The notes under the pieces: generated by a model
Seen by the model: the letters and a program-made list of their open reading frames with translations, nothing else
Database searches by the model: none
What the model was told of the DNA's origin: nothing
From: Streptomyces sp. NBC_00525
GTDB taxonomy: Bacteria > Actinomycetota > Actinomycetes > Streptomycetales > Streptomycetaceae
Direction of reading: 5' to 3'
DNA: 64,000 nt
NCBI RefSeq assembly: GCF_036346595.1
Contig: NZ_CP107834.1
Span: forward strand, 4,030,001 to 4,094,000
Program-made: the position numbers and the translations under genes
Shown: positions 17,469-27,772 of the stretch, piece by piece
Position numbering within the stretch: position 1 is the first letter of the stretch
How the letters are laid out: every line of letters starts with the position of its first letter

Positions 17469-17888
17469 ATGCTGATCCCCCGTAGGGTCAAGCACCGCAA
17501 GCAGCACCACCCGAAGCGCAGCGGTATGTCCAAGGGTGGCACGCAGGTTGCGTTCGGCGAGTACGGCATCCAGGCGCTGACCCCGGCCTACGTGACGAAC
17601 CGTCAGATCGAGTCCGCTCGTATCGCCATGACGCGTCACATCAAGCGTGGCGGCAAGGTCTGGATCAACATCTACCCGGACCGTCCCCTGACGAAGAAGC
17701 CGGCCGAGACCCGCATGGGTTCCGGTAAGGGTTCGCCGGAGTGGTGGATCGCCAACGTCAAGCCCGGACGCGTCATGTTCGAGCTGTCGTACCCCAACGA
17801 GAAGATCGCCCGTGAGGCGCTGACCCGTGCGGCCCACAAGCTGCCGATGAAGTGCCGGATCGTCAAGCGCGAGGCAGGTGAAGCGTGA
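17469..17888 (+). CDS. rplP: 50S ribosomal protein L16
   Basis: 139 residues starting [19 protein letters not shown], with [22 protein letters not shown]16 positions tRNA in the A and P sites. The stop overlaps the rpmC start. Confidence 0.98.
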   Translation: MLIPRRVKHRKQHHPKRSGMSKGGTQVAFGEYGIQALTPAYVTNRQIESARIAMTRHIKRGGKVWINIYPDRPLTKKPAETRMGSGKGSPEWWIANVKPGRVMFELSYPNEKIAREALTRAAHKLPMKCRIVKREAGEA

Positions 17889-18112
17889 TGTCGGCCGGTA
17901 CCAAGGCGTCCGAGCTGCGCGAGCTGGGCAACGAGGAGCTCCTCAACAAGCTCCGCGAGGCCAAGGAAGAGCTGTTCAACCTCCGCTTCCAGGCGGCGAC
18001 GGGCCAGCTCGAGAACCACGGTCGGCTCAAGTCCGTCCGTAAGGACATCGCCCGGATCTACACCCTGATGCGCGAGCGCGAGCTGGGCATCGAAACGGTG
18101 GAGAGCGTCTGA
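17888..18112 (+). CDS. rpmC: 50S ribosomal protein L29
   Basis: 74 residues with the helical L29 pattern [20 protein letters not shown] and [22 protein letters not shown] at 17888 overlaps the rplP stop (TGATG); a GTG one codon earlier is the alternative. L29 sits at the exit tunnel beside L23. Confidence 0.97.
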   Translation: MSAGTKASELRELGNEELLNKLREAKEELFNLRFQAATGQLENHGRLKSVRKDIARIYTLMRERELGIETVESV

Positions 18113-18399
18113 TGAGCGAGAACACTGTGACTGAGAGCAAGACCGCCGAGCGCGGCTTCCGCAAGACCCGTGAGGGCCTCGTCGTCAGCGACAAGATGGA
18201 CAAGACCGTCGTCGTCGCCGTCGAGGACCGCGTGAAGCACGCCCTGTACGGCAAGGTCATCCGCCGTACGAACAAGCTCAAGGCCCACGACGAGCAGAAC
18301 GCCGCCGGTGTCGGCGACCGCGTCCTCCTGATGGAGACCCGGCCGCTGTCCGCCACGAAGCGGTGGCGCATCGTCGAGATCCTCGAGAAGGCCAAGTAA
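18112..18399 (+). CDS. rpsQ: 30S ribosomal protein S17
   Basis: 95 residues; the S17 core begins at [20 protein letters not shown] after a 20-residue lead typical of actinobacteria. The start overlaps the rpmC stop. This is the last gene before a strong hairpin, so it ends the S10 block proper. Confidence 0.98.
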   Translation: MSENTVTESKTAERGFRKTREGLVVSDKMDKTVVVAVEDRVKHALYGKVIRRTNKLKAHDEQNAAGVGDRVLLMETRPLSATKRWRIVEILEKAK

Positions 18400-18440
18400 T
18401 TCCTGAGGGGACTTCCCCTCGGGTCAGTTCCGCCAGGCTC

Positions 18441-18470
18441 GGCAGGGGTTCCCGTCAAGGAACCCCTGCC
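18441..18470 (+). terminator. Strong hairpin between rpsQ and rplN
   Basis: GGCAGGGGTTCC (18441-18452) pairs perfectly with GGAACCCCTGCC (18459-18470) around a six-base loop. A smaller GAGGGGA/TCCCCTC hairpin precedes it at about 18405-18420. No T-run follows. It may end or attenuate the S10 transcript before the spc genes, or be an RNA-processing site. Confidence 0.6.
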
Positions 18471-18499
18471 GGGAACCGGCAGACGATCAGGAGATAGAC

Positions 18500-18868
18500 G
18501 TGATCCAGCAGGAGTCGCGACTGCGTGTCGCCGACAACACGGGTGCGAAGGAAATTCTCACCATCCGTGTTCTCGGTGGCTCGGGTCGCCGCTACGCGGG
18601 CATCGGTGACGTCATCGTCGCCACCGTCAAGGACGCGATCCCCGGTGGCAACGTGAAGAAGGGTGACGTCGTCAAGGCCGTCATCGTTCGCACCGTCAAG
18701 GAGCGTCGTCGCCAGGATGGCTCGTACATCCGCTTCGACGAGAACGCCGCCGTCATTCTGAAGAACGACGGCGACCCCCGCGGCACCCGTATCTTCGGCC
18801 CGGTGGGCCGTGAGCTGCGCGAGAAGAAGTTCATGAAGATCATCTCGCTCGCGCCGGAGGTGCTGTAA
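18500..18868 (+). CDS. rplN: 50S ribosomal protein L14
   Basis: GTG start (18500) after AGGAGATAG. 122 residues, opening [20 protein letters not shown] with the L14 signature [21 protein letters not shown]14 forms an inter-subunit bridge. First gene after the hairpin, so first of the spc block. Confidence 0.98.
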   Translation: MIQQESRLRVADNTGAKEILTIRVLGGSGRRYAGIGDVIVATVKDAIPGGNVKKGDVVKAVIVRTVKERRRQDGSYIRFDENAAVILKNDGDPRGTRIFGPVGRELREKKFMKIISLAPEVL

Positions 18869-18870
18869 GC

Positions 18871-19194
18871 ATGAAGATCAAGAAGGGCGACCTGGTCCAG
18901 GTCATCACCGGCAAGGACAAGGGCAAGCAGGGCAAGGTCATCGTGGCCTACCCGGCTCAGGACCGCGTCCTCGTCGAGGGTGTCAACCGGGTCAAGAAGC
19001 ACACCAAGGCCGGCCAGACCGCTCGCGGTTCGCAGACCGGTGGCATTGTGACGACCGAGGCCCCCGTCCACGTCAGCAACGTGCAGCTGGTTGTTGAGAA
19101 GGACGGCAAGAAGGTCGTTACTCGCGTCGGCTACCGCTTTGACGACGAGGGCAACAAGATCCGTGTTGCCAAGCGCACCGGTGAGGACATCTGA
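18871..19194 (+). CDS. rplX: 50S ribosomal protein L24
   Basis: 107 residues with the KOW motif [20 protein letters not shown] at the N-terminus and [12 protein letters not shown]24 starts 50S assembly. Two bases separate it from rplN; the stop overlaps the rplE start. Confidence 0.98.
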   Translation: MKIKKGDLVQVITGKDKGKQGKVIVAYPAQDRVLVEGVNRVKKHTKAGQTARGSQTGGIVTTEAPVHVSNVQLVVEKDGKKVVTRVGYRFDDEGNKIRVAKRTGEDI

Positions 19195-19751
19195 TGACTA
19201 CCACCACCGCGCCGCGTCTCAAGACGCGCTACCGCGAGGAAATCGCCGGCAAGCTGCGTGAGGAGTTCTCCTACGAGAACGTCATGCAGATCCCCGGTCT
19301 CGTCAAGATCGTGGTCAACATGGGTGTGGGCGACGCCGCCCGCGACTCCAAGCTGATCGACGGTGCCGTCAAGGACCTCACCACGATCACCGGTCAGAAG
19401 CCGGCCGTCACCAAGGCCCGCAAGTCGATCGCGCAGTTCAAGCTGCGCGAGGGGCAGCCGATCGGCTGCCACGTCACCCTCCGCGGTGACCGCATGTGGG
19501 AGTTCCTGGACCGTACGCTGTCGCTCGCGCTTCCGCGTATCCGTGACTTCCGCGGCCTGTCGCCGAAGCAGTTCGACGGCCGTGGCAACTACACCTTCGG
19601 TCTCACGGAGCAGGTCATGTTCCACGAGATCGACCAGGACAAGATCGACCGGGTCCGGGGCATGGACATCACCGTGGTCACCACGGCGACCAACGACGAC
19701 GAGGGTCGTGCCCTTCTTCGTCACCTCGGCTTCCCGTTCAAGGAGAACTGA
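19194..19751 (+). CDS. rplE: 50S ribosomal protein L5
   Basis: 185 residues with [20 protein letters not shown] and the conserved [21 protein letters not shown]5 binds 5S rRNA and contacts the P-site tRNA. The start overlaps rplX. Confidence 0.98.
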   Translation: MTTTTAPRLKTRYREEIAGKLREEFSYENVMQIPGLVKIVVNMGVGDAARDSKLIDGAVKDLTTITGQKPAVTKARKSIAQFKLREGQPIGCHVTLRGDRMWEFLDRTLSLALPRIRDFRGLSPKQFDGRGNYTFGLTEQVMFHEIDQDKIDRVRGMDITVVTTATNDDEGRALLRHLGFPFKEN

Positions 19752-19753
19752 CC

Positions 19754-19939
19754 GTGGCGAAGAAGGCTCTGATCGCTAAGGCCGCCCGCAAGCCGAAGTT
19801 CGGCGTCCGCGGGTACACCCGCTGCCAGCGCTGCGGCCGGCCCCACTCCGTCTACCGCAAGTTCGGCCTGTGCCGCGTGTGCCTTCGTGAGATGGCTCAC
19901 CGCGGCGAGCTGCCGGGCGTGACCAAGAGCTCCTGGTAA
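19754..19939 (+). CDS. rpsZ: 30S ribosomal protein S14, zinc-binding type Z
   Basis: GTG start two bases after rplE. The 61-residue short S14 keeps the zinc ribbon, CQRCGR then [16 protein letters not shown] (two CxxC pairs). Streptomyces often keep a second, cysteine-free S14 elsewhere for zinc shortage; that is family knowledge, not seen here. Confidence 0.97.
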   Translation: MAKKALIAKAARKPKFGVRGYTRCQRCGRPHSVYRKFGLCRVCLREMAHRGELPGVTKSSW

Positions 19940-20163
19940 TTCTCCTTCGCCCCTTGGGCGTTGGGAATCACCGGAGACTCTCGGTAAGCATCTGGTCGGC
20001 AGGAGCCCGGCTCCGCATGCCGTAGGCTTGCAGGGTTGGGCGCCTGCCGCCCATGACCGACTTACTACGCCGTAGGTCCCCGCACCGCACCCGTCCCGCC
20101 TCTGAGCGGGGAGAGGGATGGCGCATACAGGAAACCCCGGCGAGAGAGGCCGAAGGCCAACTC
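19940..20163 (+). promoter_or_regulatory. rpsH leader, 224 bases without a gene
   Basis: No coding frame of note. The stretch holds a TAGGCT box (about 20024) and a second GCCGTAGG-like sequence near 20070, possible -10 elements, without a clear -35. A short hairpin potential lies around 20000-20030. It probably contains an internal promoter or a structured leader for rpsH and the genes after it. Confidence 0.35.
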
Positions 20164-20562
20164 ATGACCATGACTGATCCCATCGCAGACATGCTCACGC
20201 GTCTGCGCAACGCGAACTCGGCGTATCACGACGACGTCGTGATGCCGCACAGCAAGATCAAGTCGCACATCGCGGAGATCCTCCAGCAGGAGGGCTTCAT
20301 CACCGGCTGGAAGGTCGAGGACGCCGAGGTCGGCAAGAACCTCGTCCTCCAGCTGAAGTTCGGCCCGAACCGCGAGCGTTCGATCGCCGGCATCAAGCGC
20401 ATTTCGAAGCCGGGTCTGCGTGTCTACGCAAAGTCCACCAACCTGCCGAAGGTCCTCGGCGGCCTGGGCGTGGCGATCATCTCCACGTCCCACGGTCTCC
20501 TGACCGGCCAGCAGGCTCAGAAGAAGGGCGTAGGTGGGGAAGTCCTCGCCTACGTCTGGTAG
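20164..20562 (+). CDS. rpsH: 30S ribosomal protein S8
   Basis: 132 residues, start chosen at ATG 20164 ([18 protein letters not shown]). C-terminal signature [20 protein letters not shown] is typical of S8. S8 binds 16S rRNA helix 21 and in E. coli represses the spc operon. It follows a 224-base leader. Confidence 0.98.
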   Translation: MTMTDPIADMLTRLRNANSAYHDDVVMPHSKIKSHIAEILQQEGFITGWKVEDAEVGKNLVLQLKFGPNRERSIAGIKRISKPGLRVYAKSTNLPKVLGGLGVAIISTSHGLLTGQQAQKKGVGGEVLAYVW

Positions 20563-20583
20563 TCGGGAACGGAGGAACAGCTC

Positions 20584-21123
20584 ATGTCGCGAATCGGCAA
20601 GCTCCCCATCCAGGTTCCCGCCGGTGTGGACGTCACCATCGATGGCCGTACGGTCAGCGTGAAGGGCCCCAAGGGCACCCTGACGCACACCGTCGCGGCG
20701 CCCATCGAGGTCACCAAGGGTGAGGACGGCGTCCTGAACGTCGTCCGCCCGAACGACGAGCGTCAGAACAAGGCCCTGCACGGCCTGTCCCGCACGCTGG
20801 TGGCGAACATGATCACCGGTGTGACCCAGGGATACATCAAGGCGCTCGAGATCAGCGGTGTCGGTTACCGCGTCCAGGCGAAGGGCTCCAACCTGGAGTT
20901 CGCCCTGGGCTACAGCCACCCGATCCTGATCGAGGCCCCGGAGGGCATCACCTTCAAGGTGGAGACCCCCACGAAGTTCAGCGTCGAGGGCATCGACAAG
21001 CAGAAGGTCGGCGAGACCGCGGCCAAGATCCGCAAGCTGCGGAAGCCTGACCCGTACAAGGCCAAGGGCGTCAAGTACGCCGGCGAGGTCATCCGCCGCA
21101 AGGTCGGAAAGGCTGGTAAGTAG
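20584..21123 (+). CDS. rplF: 50S ribosomal protein L6
   Basis: 179 residues, starting [19 protein letters not shown], with the C-terminal [21 protein letters not shown]6 lies near the factor-binding site. GGAGGAAC precedes the start. Confidence 0.98.
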   Translation: MSRIGKLPIQVPAGVDVTIDGRTVSVKGPKGTLTHTVAAPIEVTKGEDGVLNVVRPNDERQNKALHGLSRTLVANMITGVTQGYIKALEISGVGYRVQAKGSNLEFALGYSHPILIEAPEGITFKVETPTKFSVEGIDKQKVGETAAKIRKLRKPDPYKAKGVKYAGEVIRRKVGKAGK

Positions 21124-21125
21124 CC

Positions 21126-21509
21126 ATGGCATACGGCGTGAAGATCGCCAAGGGCGACGCGTACAAGCGCGCGGCTCGCAAGCGGCGCCACATCCGCGTC
21201 CGCAAGCACATCTCCGGCTCGCCGGAGCGTCCGCGCCTGGTCGTGACCCGTTCGAACCGTCACATGGTGGCTCAGGTCATCGACGACATCGCGGGCCACA
21301 CGCTCGCGTCGGCGTCGACCCTGGACGTCTCCATCCGTGGCGGCGAGGGCGACAAGAGCAGCCAGGCCAAGCAGGTCGGCGCCCTGGTCGCCGAGCGTGC
21401 CAAGGCCGCAGGCGTCGAGGCCGTCGTGTTTGACCGCGGTGGTAACCAGTACGCCGGGCGGATTGCCGCTCTGGCTGACGCCGCCCGTGAAGCCGGGCTG
21501 AAGTTCTAG
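21126..21509 (+). CDS. rplR: 50S ribosomal protein L18
   Basis: 127 residues with the basic N-terminus [18 protein letters not shown] and the C-terminal [21 protein letters not shown]18 binds 5S rRNA with L5. It begins two bases after rplF. Confidence 0.98.
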   Translation: MAYGVKIAKGDAYKRAARKRRHIRVRKHISGSPERPRLVVTRSNRHMVAQVIDDIAGHTLASASTLDVSIRGGEGDKSSQAKQVGALVAERAKAAGVEAVVFDRGGNQYAGRIAALADAAREAGLKF

Positions 21510-21555
21510 CCCCGGTTCCTACGCACAGCGGACGTAACAGAGAGAGGTAAATCCA

Positions 21556-22161
21556 ATGGCTGGACCCCAGCGCCGCGGAAGCGGTGCCGGTGGCGGCGAG
21601 CGGCGGGACCGGAAGGGCCGTGACGGCGGCGCTGCCGCCGCCGAGAAGACCGCGTACGTCGAGCGCGTCGTCGCGATCAACCGAGTCGCCAAGGTTGTGA
21701 AGGGTGGTCGTCGCTTCAGCTTCACCGCGCTGGTCGTGGTGGGCGACGGTGACGGCACCGTAGGTGTCGGTTACGGCAAGGCCAAGGAAGTTCCCGCGGC
21801 CATCGCCAAGGGCGTGGAAGAGGCCAAGAAGAACTTCTTCAAGGTCCCGCGCATCCAGGGCACCATCCCTCACCCGATCCAGGGTGAGAAGGCCGCGGGC
21901 GTCGTCCTGCTCAAGCCGGCTTCCCCCGGTACCGGTGTGATCGCCGGTGGCCCGGTGCGTGCCGTCCTCGAGTGCGCCGGCGTCCACGACATCCTGTCGA
22001 AGTCGCTCGGGTCCTCGAACCCGATCAACATCGTGCACGCGACCGTGGCGGCCCTTCGTGGCCTGCAGCGTCCCGAGGAGATCGCGGCCCGCCGCGGTCT
22101 GCCCCTCGAGGACGTCGCCCCCGCGGCCCTGCTTCGTGCGCGTGCGGGAGCGGGTGCGTAA
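21556..22161 (+). CDS. rpsE: 30S ribosomal protein S5
   Basis: 201 residues. After a Gly/Arg-rich lead typical of actinobacteria comes the S5 core [20 protein letters not shown] and a C-terminal [17 protein letters not shown]5 governs decoding accuracy. The stop overlaps rpmD (TAATG). Confidence 0.98.
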   Translation: MAGPQRRGSGAGGGERRDRKGRDGGAAAAEKTAYVERVVAINRVAKVVKGGRRFSFTALVVVGDGDGTVGVGYGKAKEVPAAIAKGVEEAKKNFFKVPRIQGTIPHPIQGEKAAGVVLLKPASPGTGVIAGGPVRAVLECAGVHDILSKSLGSSNPINIVHATVAALRGLQRPEEIAARRGLPLEDVAPAALLRARAGAGA

Positions 22162-22343
22162 TGGCTCGCCTCAAGATCACGCAGACGAAGTCGTACATCG
22201 GCAGCAAGCAGAACCACCGCGACACCCTGCGTTCGCTCGGGCTCAAGCGCCTGCACGACGTGGTTGTCAAGGAGGACCGTCCCGAGTTCCGCGGCATGGT
22301 GCACACCGTCCGCCACCTCGTGACGGTTGAGGAGGTCGACTGA
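22161..22343 (+). CDS. rpmD: 50S ribosomal protein L30
   Basis: 60 residues ([20 protein letters not shown] ... [13 protein letters not shown]), the full short bacterial L30. Start overlaps the rpsE stop. Confidence 0.97.
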   Translation: MARLKITQTKSYIGSKQNHRDTLRSLGLKRLHDVVVKEDRPEFRGMVHTVRHLVTVEEVD

Positions 22344-22344
22344 C

Positions 22345-22800
22345 ATGGCGGAGAACAAGCCGCTGAAGGCCCATGACCTCCGGCCCGCCCCGGGCGCCAA
22401 GACCGCCAAGACCCGTGTGGGTCGTGGTGAGGCGTCCAAGGGTAAGACCGCCGGTCGTGGCACCAAGGGCACCAAGGCCCGCTACCAGGTTCCGGAGCGC
22501 TTCGAGGGTGGGCAGATGCCCCTCCACATGCGCCTCCCGAAGCTCAAGGGCTTCAAGAACCCGTTCCGCACGGAGTACCAGGTCGTGAACCTGGACAAGC
22601 TCGCGACGCTCTACCCCGAGGGTGGAGAGGTCACGGTGGCCGACCTGGTCGCCAAGGGCGCCGTGCGCAACAACCACCTCGTCAAGGTCCTCGGACAGGG
22701 CGAGATCTCCGTGGCGCTGCAGGTTTCGGTTGACGCCGTCTCCGGCTCCGCCAAGGAGAAGATCACCGCCGCCGGCGGTACCGTCACCGAGCTCGTCTGA
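22345..22800 (+). CDS. rplO: 50S ribosomal protein L15
   Basis: Start at ATG 22345 ([20 protein letters not shown]). 151 residues with [19 protein letters not shown] and [14 protein letters not shown]15 is a late-assembly 50S protein. A strong terminator-like hairpin follows. Confidence 0.98.
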   Translation: MAENKPLKAHDLRPAPGAKTAKTRVGRGEASKGKTAGRGTKGTKARYQVPERFEGGQMPLHMRLPKLKGFKNPFRTEYQVVNLDKLATLYPEGGEVTVADLVAKGAVRNNHLVKVLGQGEISVALQVSVDAVSGSAKEKITAAGGTVTELV

Positions 22801-22834
22801 GACAACTCGGACACATCGGTGTACTGAACATCCG

Positions 22835-22869
22835 ACCGGGGATGCCCTCTCAAATGGGGCATCCCCGGT
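22835..22869 (+). terminator. Hairpin between rplO and secY
   Basis: ACCGGGGATGCCC (22835-22847) pairs perfectly with GGGCATCCCCGGT (22857-22869) over a nine-base loop, followed by TGGTCGTTCCT. It likely ends most transcripts from the ribosomal genes so that secY onward is separately set. Confidence 0.75.
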
Positions 22870-23024
22870 TGGTCGTTCCTAGGGGGGCGGGTGCGCCGGT
22901 AAGGTGGCGTCCGTTGCTGTGGTAACCCCTGGGCGTTCGCCGTCCGGGGACTTTGATTGTTACGTATCCGTCGATCCTCAAGACCGTCACCTCTACGCTC
23001 TGCGCGGGGGTCGCAGGAGGCACC

Positions 23025-24344
23025 GTGCTCACCGGCTTCGCCCGGGCGTTCAAGACGCCCGACCTGCGCAAGAAGCTGCTCTTCACACTCGGCATCGTCG
23101 TGCTCTACCGGCTCGGGGCGCACATCCCCGTACCGGGCGTGAGTTACGAGAACGTCCAGACCTGTGTCGATCAGGCAAGCAAGGGCAACAACAGCCTCTT
23201 CGGCCTCGTGAACATGTTCAGCGGTGGTGCGCTGCTGCAGATCACGATCTTCGCGCTCGGCATCATGCCCTACATCACGGCCAGCATCATTCTCCAGCTG
23301 CTGACCGTGGTCATTCCCCGACTCGAGGCGCTCAAGAAGGAGGGGCAGTCCGGCCAGGCCAAGATCACGCAGTACACGCGTTATCTGACCGTCGCGCTCG
23401 CCATCCTCCAGGGCACCGGCCTGGTGGCCACCGCCCGCAGCGGCGCGCTGTTCAGCGGCTGCCCGGTCGCCGACCAGATCGTCCCGAACGACTCGCTCTT
23501 CACGACCATCGTCATGGTCGTCACCATGACCGCGGGCACCGCCGTCGTGATGTGGCTCGGTGAGGTCATCACCGACCGCGGCATCGGCAACGGCATGTCG
23601 ATCCTGATGTTCATCTCGATCGCCGCCACCTTCCCGTCCGCCCTCTGGGCCATCAAGACCAGCGGCAAGCTCGCCGACGGCTGGATCGAATTCGCCACGG
23701 TGATCCTGGTCGGCTTCGTGATGGTCGCCCTCGTCGTCTTCGTCGAGCAGGCCCAGCGCCGTGTCCCGGTCCAGTACGCGAAGCGCATGATCGGGCGCCG
23801 TTCGTACGGCGGTACGTCGACGTACATCCCGCTCAAGGTGAACCAGGCGGGTGTGATCCCCGTCATCTTCGCCTCGTCGCTGCTCTACATCCCGGCCCTG
23901 ATCGTCCAGTTCTCGAACTCCACGTCCGGCTGGGCGATCTGGATTCAGGACCACCTGGTCAGGGGTAATCACCCGTACTACATCACCCTGTACTTCCTCC
24001 TGATCGTCTTCTTCGCGTTCTTCTACGTGGCGATTTCCTTCAACCCCGAGGAAGTGGCCGACAACATGAAGAAGTATGGTGGCTTCATTCCGGGTATCCG
24101 GGCTGGTCGACCTACTGCCGAGTACCTGAGCTACGTGCTCAACAGGATCACTTGGCCGGGCTCGCTGTACCTGGGGCTGATCGCTCTTGTGCCGACGATG
24201 GCGTTGGCAGGATTCGACGGCGCGGACCAGAACTTCCCGTTCGGCGGGACGAGCATCCTCATCATCGTGGGTGTGGGTCTGGAGACCGTGAAGCAGATTG
24301 AGAGTCAGCTCCAGCAGCGCAATTACGAAGGGTTCCTCCGCTGA
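23025..24344 (+). CDS. secY: Protein translocase subunit SecY
   Basis: The GTG at 23025 was chosen because AGGAGG lies five bases upstream and the family begins with [20 protein letters not shown]; the frame stays open further upstream without a site. 439 residues, ten membrane segments, with the conserved [29 protein letters not shown] and [17 protein letters not shown]. SecY is the channel of the Sec system in the cytoplasmic membrane. Its stop overlaps the adk start. Confidence 0.97.
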   Translation: MLTGFARAFKTPDLRKKLLFTLGIVVLYRLGAHIPVPGVSYENVQTCVDQASKGNNSLFGLVNMFSGGALLQITIFALGIMPYITASIILQLLTVVIPRLEALKKEGQSGQAKITQYTRYLTVALAILQGTGLVATARSGALFSGCPVADQIVPNDSLFTTIVMVVTMTAGTAVVMWLGEVITDRGIGNGMSILMFISIAATFPSALWAIKTSGKLADGWIEFATVILVGFVMVALVVFVEQAQRRVPVQYAKRMIGRRSYGGTSTYIPLKVNQAGVIPVIFASSLLYIPALIVQFSNSTSGWAIWIQDHLVRGNHPYYITLYFLLIVFFAFFYVAISFNPEEVADNMKKYGGFIPGIRAGRPTAEYLSYVLNRITWPGSLYLGLIALVPTMALAGFDGADQNFPFGGTSILIIVGVGLETVKQIESQLQQRNYEGFLR

Positions 24345-25003
24345 TGCGAATCGTCCTCGTCGGCCCGCCGGGTGCCGGCAAGGGAACGCAGGCCGCGTAC
24401 CTTGCCAAGAACCTGTCGATTCCGCACATCTCCACGGGCGACCTCTTCCGCGCCAACATCAGCCAGGGCACTGACCTTGGCAAGCAGGCCCGCGCCTACA
24501 TGGACGCGGGGCAGCTGGTGCCGGACGAGGTGACGATCGGGATGGCCAAGGACCGCATGTCCCAGCCGGACGCGGTCAACGGCTTCCTGCTCGACGGCTT
24601 CCCGCGCAACGTGGGTCAGGCCGAAGCCCTGGACGTGATGCTCAAGGACGAGGGCGTGAAGCTGGACGCCGTGCTCGACCTGGAGGTCCCCGAGGACGAG
24701 GTCGTCAAGCGGATCGCGGGCCGCCGCATCTGCCGCAACGACAGCGCGCACGTCTTCCACGCCACGTACAACCCGCCGAAAGCCGAGGGTGTCTGCGACA
24801 CCTGCGGCGGCGAGCTGTACCAGCGCGAGGACGACAGCGAGGACACGGTTCGCACCCGGCTGGAGGTCTACCACACGCAGACCGAGCCGATCATCGACTA
24901 CTACCGGTCCCAGGACCTGGTGGTCACCATCTCCGCGCTCGGCAAGGTCACCGATGTGACCGACCGGGCCATGGAGGCGCTGAAGAAGTCCGCAGAGGAC
25001 TGA
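24344..25003 (+). CDS. adk: Adenylate kinase
   Basis: 219 residues with the P-loop [28 protein letters not shown] and a long-form LID. The LID carries [10 protein letters not shown] and [14 protein letters not shown] in place of a full four-cysteine zinc site, so zinc binding is doubtful. The enzyme balances ATP, ADP and AMP. Translationally coupled to secY (TGATG). Confidence 0.97.
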   Translation: MRIVLVGPPGAGKGTQAAYLAKNLSIPHISTGDLFRANISQGTDLGKQARAYMDAGQLVPDEVTIGMAKDRMSQPDAVNGFLLDGFPRNVGQAEALDVMLKDEGVKLDAVLDLEVPEDEVVKRIAGRRICRNDSAHVFHATYNPPKAEGVCDTCGGELYQREDDSEDTVRTRLEVYHTQTEPIIDYYRSQDLVVTISALGKVTDVTDRAMEALKKSAED

Positions 25004-25130
25004 GCAGCCCCCCGTAGTACCGCAGTACGAGCCGGCCGCGGCGTCCTCGGACGCCGCGGCCGACTGCGTGCCGCCGCGTATCGTGGAACATCCGTCCCCC
25101 GTCACCGCCCTACCGGAAAGGCGCCGCAGC

Positions 25131-25967
25131 ATGGTGCAGATCAAGACCCCCGAGCAGATCGCCAAGATGCGTGAGGCGGGGCTGGTGGTCGCTGCCATCC
25201 ACGCGGCGACCCGCGAGGCCGCGGTCCCCGGCGCCACCACCCGCGATCTGGACCAGGTCGCCCGCAAGGTGATCGCCGACCACGGGGCGAAGTCGAACTT
25301 CCTGGGGTACGGCGGGTTCCCCGCGACCATCTGCACCTCGGTGAACGAGGTCGTCGTCCACGGCATCCCGGACGACAAGACGGTCCTCAAGGACGGCGAC
25401 ATCATCTCCATCGACGCCGGCGCCATCGTGGACGGCTGGCACGGCGACGCCGCGTACACGGCCTTCGTCGGTACGGGGCACGCTCCGGAGCTGATCGAGC
25501 TGTCGCGGGTGACCGAGGAGTCGATGTGGGCCGGCATCGCCGCGATGAAGGTCAACAACCGGCTGGTGGACATCTCCAAGGCGATCGAGTCCTACATCCG
25601 CCGCCAGCCCCGTCCGGCCACCGGCAAGTACGGGATCATCGAGGACTACGGCGGGCACGGCATCGGCACCGAGATGCATATGGACCCGCACCTGCTGAAC
25701 TACGTCTCCCGCAAGCGCGGCAAGGGCATCAAGCTGGTGCCCGGCGTCTGTCTGGCGATCGAGCCCATGGTGTCCCTCGGCACGGCCCGTACGGAGGTGC
25801 TGGAGGACGAGTGGACGGTCATCACGACGGACGGCACCTGGTCCTCGCACTGGGAGCACTCCATCGCGCTCACGGAGGAGGGCCCGCTGGTCCTCACCGC
25901 CCCGGACTGCGGCCGCGAGAGGCTCGCGCAGTACGGCGTCCAGGCCGCCCCGGACCCCCTCGCCTGA
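25131..25967 (+). CDS. map: Type I methionine aminopeptidase
   Basis: Start at ATG 25131 (MVQIKTPEQIAKMREAG), after GAAAGGCG. 278 residues with the pita-bread metal ligands: SIDAGAIVDGWHGDAA, GYGGHGIGTEMH-like GGHGIGTEMHMDPHL and CLAIEPMVSLG, plus a final histidine segment WEHSIALTEEG. It removes the initiator methionine from nascent proteins. The 127-base gap after adk may carry a weak promoter. Confidence 0.97.
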   Translation: MVQIKTPEQIAKMREAGLVVAAIHAATREAAVPGATTRDLDQVARKVIADHGAKSNFLGYGGFPATICTSVNEVVVHGIPDDKTVLKDGDIISIDAGAIVDGWHGDAAYTAFVGTGHAPELIELSRVTEESMWAGIAAMKVNNRLVDISKAIESYIRRQPRPATGKYGIIEDYGGHGIGTEMHMDPHLLNYVSRKRGKGIKLVPGVCLAIEPMVSLGTARTEVLEDEWTVITTDGTWSSHWEHSIALTEEGPLVLTAPDCGRERLAQYGVQAAPDPLA

Positions 25968-26154
25968 GCGGCCGGCCGATCCGCGCCGATCCGTTCCGGT
26001 CCGGAGGTCTAAGGATCTCCTCCGGTGGGCAAACTTGACGGATTCGCCTTTGGCAGTCCGCTGACGTAGACTGACTCGTCGGCTCTCGTGCATCCGTGTG
26101 TCCGCATGCGGCGGAGCGAGAGACGATCAAGGTAGCCGATTCGAAAGGCGAAGC

Positions 26155-26376
26155 GTGGCCAAGAAGCAAGGTGCCATCGAAATTGAGGGCACCGTGATCG
26201 AGTCCCTCCCGAACGCCATGTTCAAGGTGGAGCTCCAGAACGGTCACAAGGTCCTCGCGCACATCAGCGGCAAGATGCGTATGCACTACATCCGCATCCT
26301 TCCGGATGACCGGGTCGTCGTGGAGCTCTCTCCGTACGACCTGACGCGTGGCCGGATCGTCTACCGCTACAAGTAG
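26155..26376 (+). CDS. infA: Translation initiation factor IF-1
   Basis: GTG start at 26155 after GAAAGGCGAAG; 73 residues, an S1-like OB fold beginning [20 protein letters not shown] and ending [11 protein letters not shown]-1 blocks the ribosomal A site during initiation. The upstream gap of 187 bases may hold a promoter (TTGACG at 26034, AGACTG at 26068 is too distant to be sure). Confidence 0.98.
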   Translation: MAKKQGAIEIEGTVIESLPNAMFKVELQNGHKVLAHISGKMRMHYIRILPDDRVVVELSPYDLTRGRIVYRYK

Positions 26377-26435
26377 ATCTTGCCGCCGCCCGCCTCCGCG
26401 CGGCGTCGGCACTGACCCGGAGAACCTGACATCCC

Positions 26436-26549
26436 ATGAAGGTCAAGCCGAGCGTCAAGAAGATCTGCGACAAGTGCAAGGTGATCCGCCGTCACGGCCG
26501 GGTCATGGTCATCTGCGACAACCTGCGCCACAAGCAGCGCCAGGGCTGA
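26436..26549 (+). CDS. rpmJ: 50S ribosomal protein L36
   Basis: A 37-residue gene between infA and rpsM. It reads [20 protein letters not shown] and ends in RHKQRQG. The zinc ribbon ligands are Cys11, Cys14, Cys27 and His32, so this is the zinc-binding form. GGAGAAC precedes the start. Confidence 0.97.
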   Translation: MKVKPSVKKICDKCKVIRRHGRVMVICDNLRHKQRQG

Positions 26550-26743
26550 CGCACGACCCCCTGCATCTCGCAGTTCTTCGCGCGACGCACGTAACACGTA
26601 CATACGCAGAACCCGTCCAAGCCACGGCTGACGGCACCTCCGGCGGGGGCCGGGGACCCGGACGTACCACCTCTCCCAGCGAGGGGTCGGCGGTCGGGAG
26701 TGGTTCTGCGGAAGACCCCCGACTTAACAACTGGAGCCATTGA

Positions 26744-27124
26744 ATGGCACGCGTTTCAGGTGTTGACATCCCGCGCGAAAAGCGCGTGGAGGTTGCCCTC
26801 ACCTACGTCTTCGGCATCGGGCGCACCCGGTCCAAGGAGATCCTCGCCACCACCGGCGTGAACCCGAACACCCGTGTTCGCGACCTGGCCGAAGAGGACC
26901 TGGTCAAGATCCGCGAGTACGTGGACGCCAACCTCCGCACCGAGGGTGACCTCCGCCGCGAGATCCAGGCCGACATCCGCCGCAAGGTCGAGATCGGCTG
27001 CTACCAGGGTCTGCGTCACCGCCGTGGCCTCCCGGTCCACGGTCAGCGCACCAGCACCAACGCCCGTACCCGCAAGGGTCCGCGTCGCGCGATCGCCGGC
27101 AAGAAGAAGCCGGGCAAGAAGTAG
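26744..27124 (+). CDS. rpsM: 30S ribosomal protein S13
   Basis: 126 residues starting [20 protein letters not shown] with the conserved [21 protein letters not shown]13 contacts the P-site tRNA and forms bridges with the 50S subunit. A 194-base leader without a gene separates it from rpmJ. Confidence 0.98.
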   Translation: MARVSGVDIPREKRVEVALTYVFGIGRTRSKEILATTGVNPNTRVRDLAEEDLVKIREYVDANLRTEGDLRREIQADIRRKVEIGCYQGLRHRRGLPVHGQRTSTNARTRKGPRRAIAGKKKPGKK

Positions 27125-27229
27125 TCCTCAGCGGACGCACTGCGAGCGACCGGAATCCCGGGCCTCAGCAGCAACCAGCGGTCTTCGCTGTAGGACCGAT
27201 CACCTCCCCTCTCCATCTGGAGTCAAGAC

Positions 27230-27634
27230 ATGCCCCCCAAGGGTCGTCAGGGCGCAGCCAAGAAGGTGCGTCGCAAGGAAAAGAAGAACGTCGCTCACGG
27301 CCACGCGCACATCAAGAGCACGTTCAACAACACGATCGTCTCGATCACGGACCCCACGGGCAACGTGATCTCCTGGGCCTCCGCCGGCCACGTCGGCTTC
27401 AAGGGCTCGCGCAAGTCCACCCCCTTCGCCGCGCAGATGGCCGCCGAGTCGGCCGCCCGCCGCGCGCAGGAGCACGGCATGCGCAAGGTCGACGTCTTCG
27501 TCAAGGGTCCCGGCTCCGGCCGTGAGACCGCGATCCGCTCCCTCCAGGCCACCGGCCTCGAGGTCGGCTCGATCCAGGACGTCACCCCGACGCCGCACAA
27601 CGGCTGCCGTCCGCCGAAGCGTCGCCGCGTCTGA
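27230..27634 (+). CDS. rpsK: 30S ribosomal protein S11
   Basis: 134 residues; the S11 core starts at [20 protein letters not shown] and ends in [19 protein letters not shown]11 shapes the 30S platform and mRNA exit. Usually rpsD follows rpsK in other bacteria; here rpoA follows directly, as in other Streptomyces. Confidence 0.98.
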   Translation: MPPKGRQGAAKKVRRKEKKNVAHGHAHIKSTFNNTIVSITDPTGNVISWASAGHVGFKGSRKSTPFAAQMAAESAARRAQEHGMRKVDVFVKGPGSGRETAIRSLQATGLEVGSIQDVTPTPHNGCRPPKRRRV

Positions 27635-27672
27635 TCCGTCGCGGCCGGTGACGGCCGTACGGCAGTAGCGTG

Positions 27673-27716
27673 GGTACGGGCGGTATGCCCCCTGCGGGGG
27701 TGTACCGCCCGTATCC
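27673..27716 (+). terminator. Strong hairpin between rpsK and rpoA
   Basis: TACGGGCGGTA (27675-27685) pairs with TACCGCCCGTA (27703-27713), with an inner GCCCCC/GGGGGT stem, and is followed by CCTTGTTTCATC, a T-rich tail. This is an intrinsic terminator or attenuator that would lower rpoA transcription relative to the ribosomal genes unless a separate promoter acts. Confidence 0.7.
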
Positions 27717-27746
27717 TTGTTTCATCTGTCGGGTGTCAAATAGTGG
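27717..27746 (+). promoter_or_regulatory. Candidate rpoA promoter
   Basis: TTGTTT (27717-27722) and TAGTGG (27741-27746) are 18 bases apart, a fair HrdB-type match right after the hairpin, giving a leader of roughly 20 bases before rpoA. The same T-rich bases could equally be the terminator tail. A 12-base palindrome GTGGGCGCCCAC lies at 27743-27754. Confidence 0.4.
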
Positions 27747-27772
27747 GCGCCCACGACTGAAGGATTCACATC

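Noticed and set aside
22611..23972. Long minus-strand frame opposite rplO/secY
   Set aside because: Shadow of secY; the opposite strand has conserved SecY sequence throughout.
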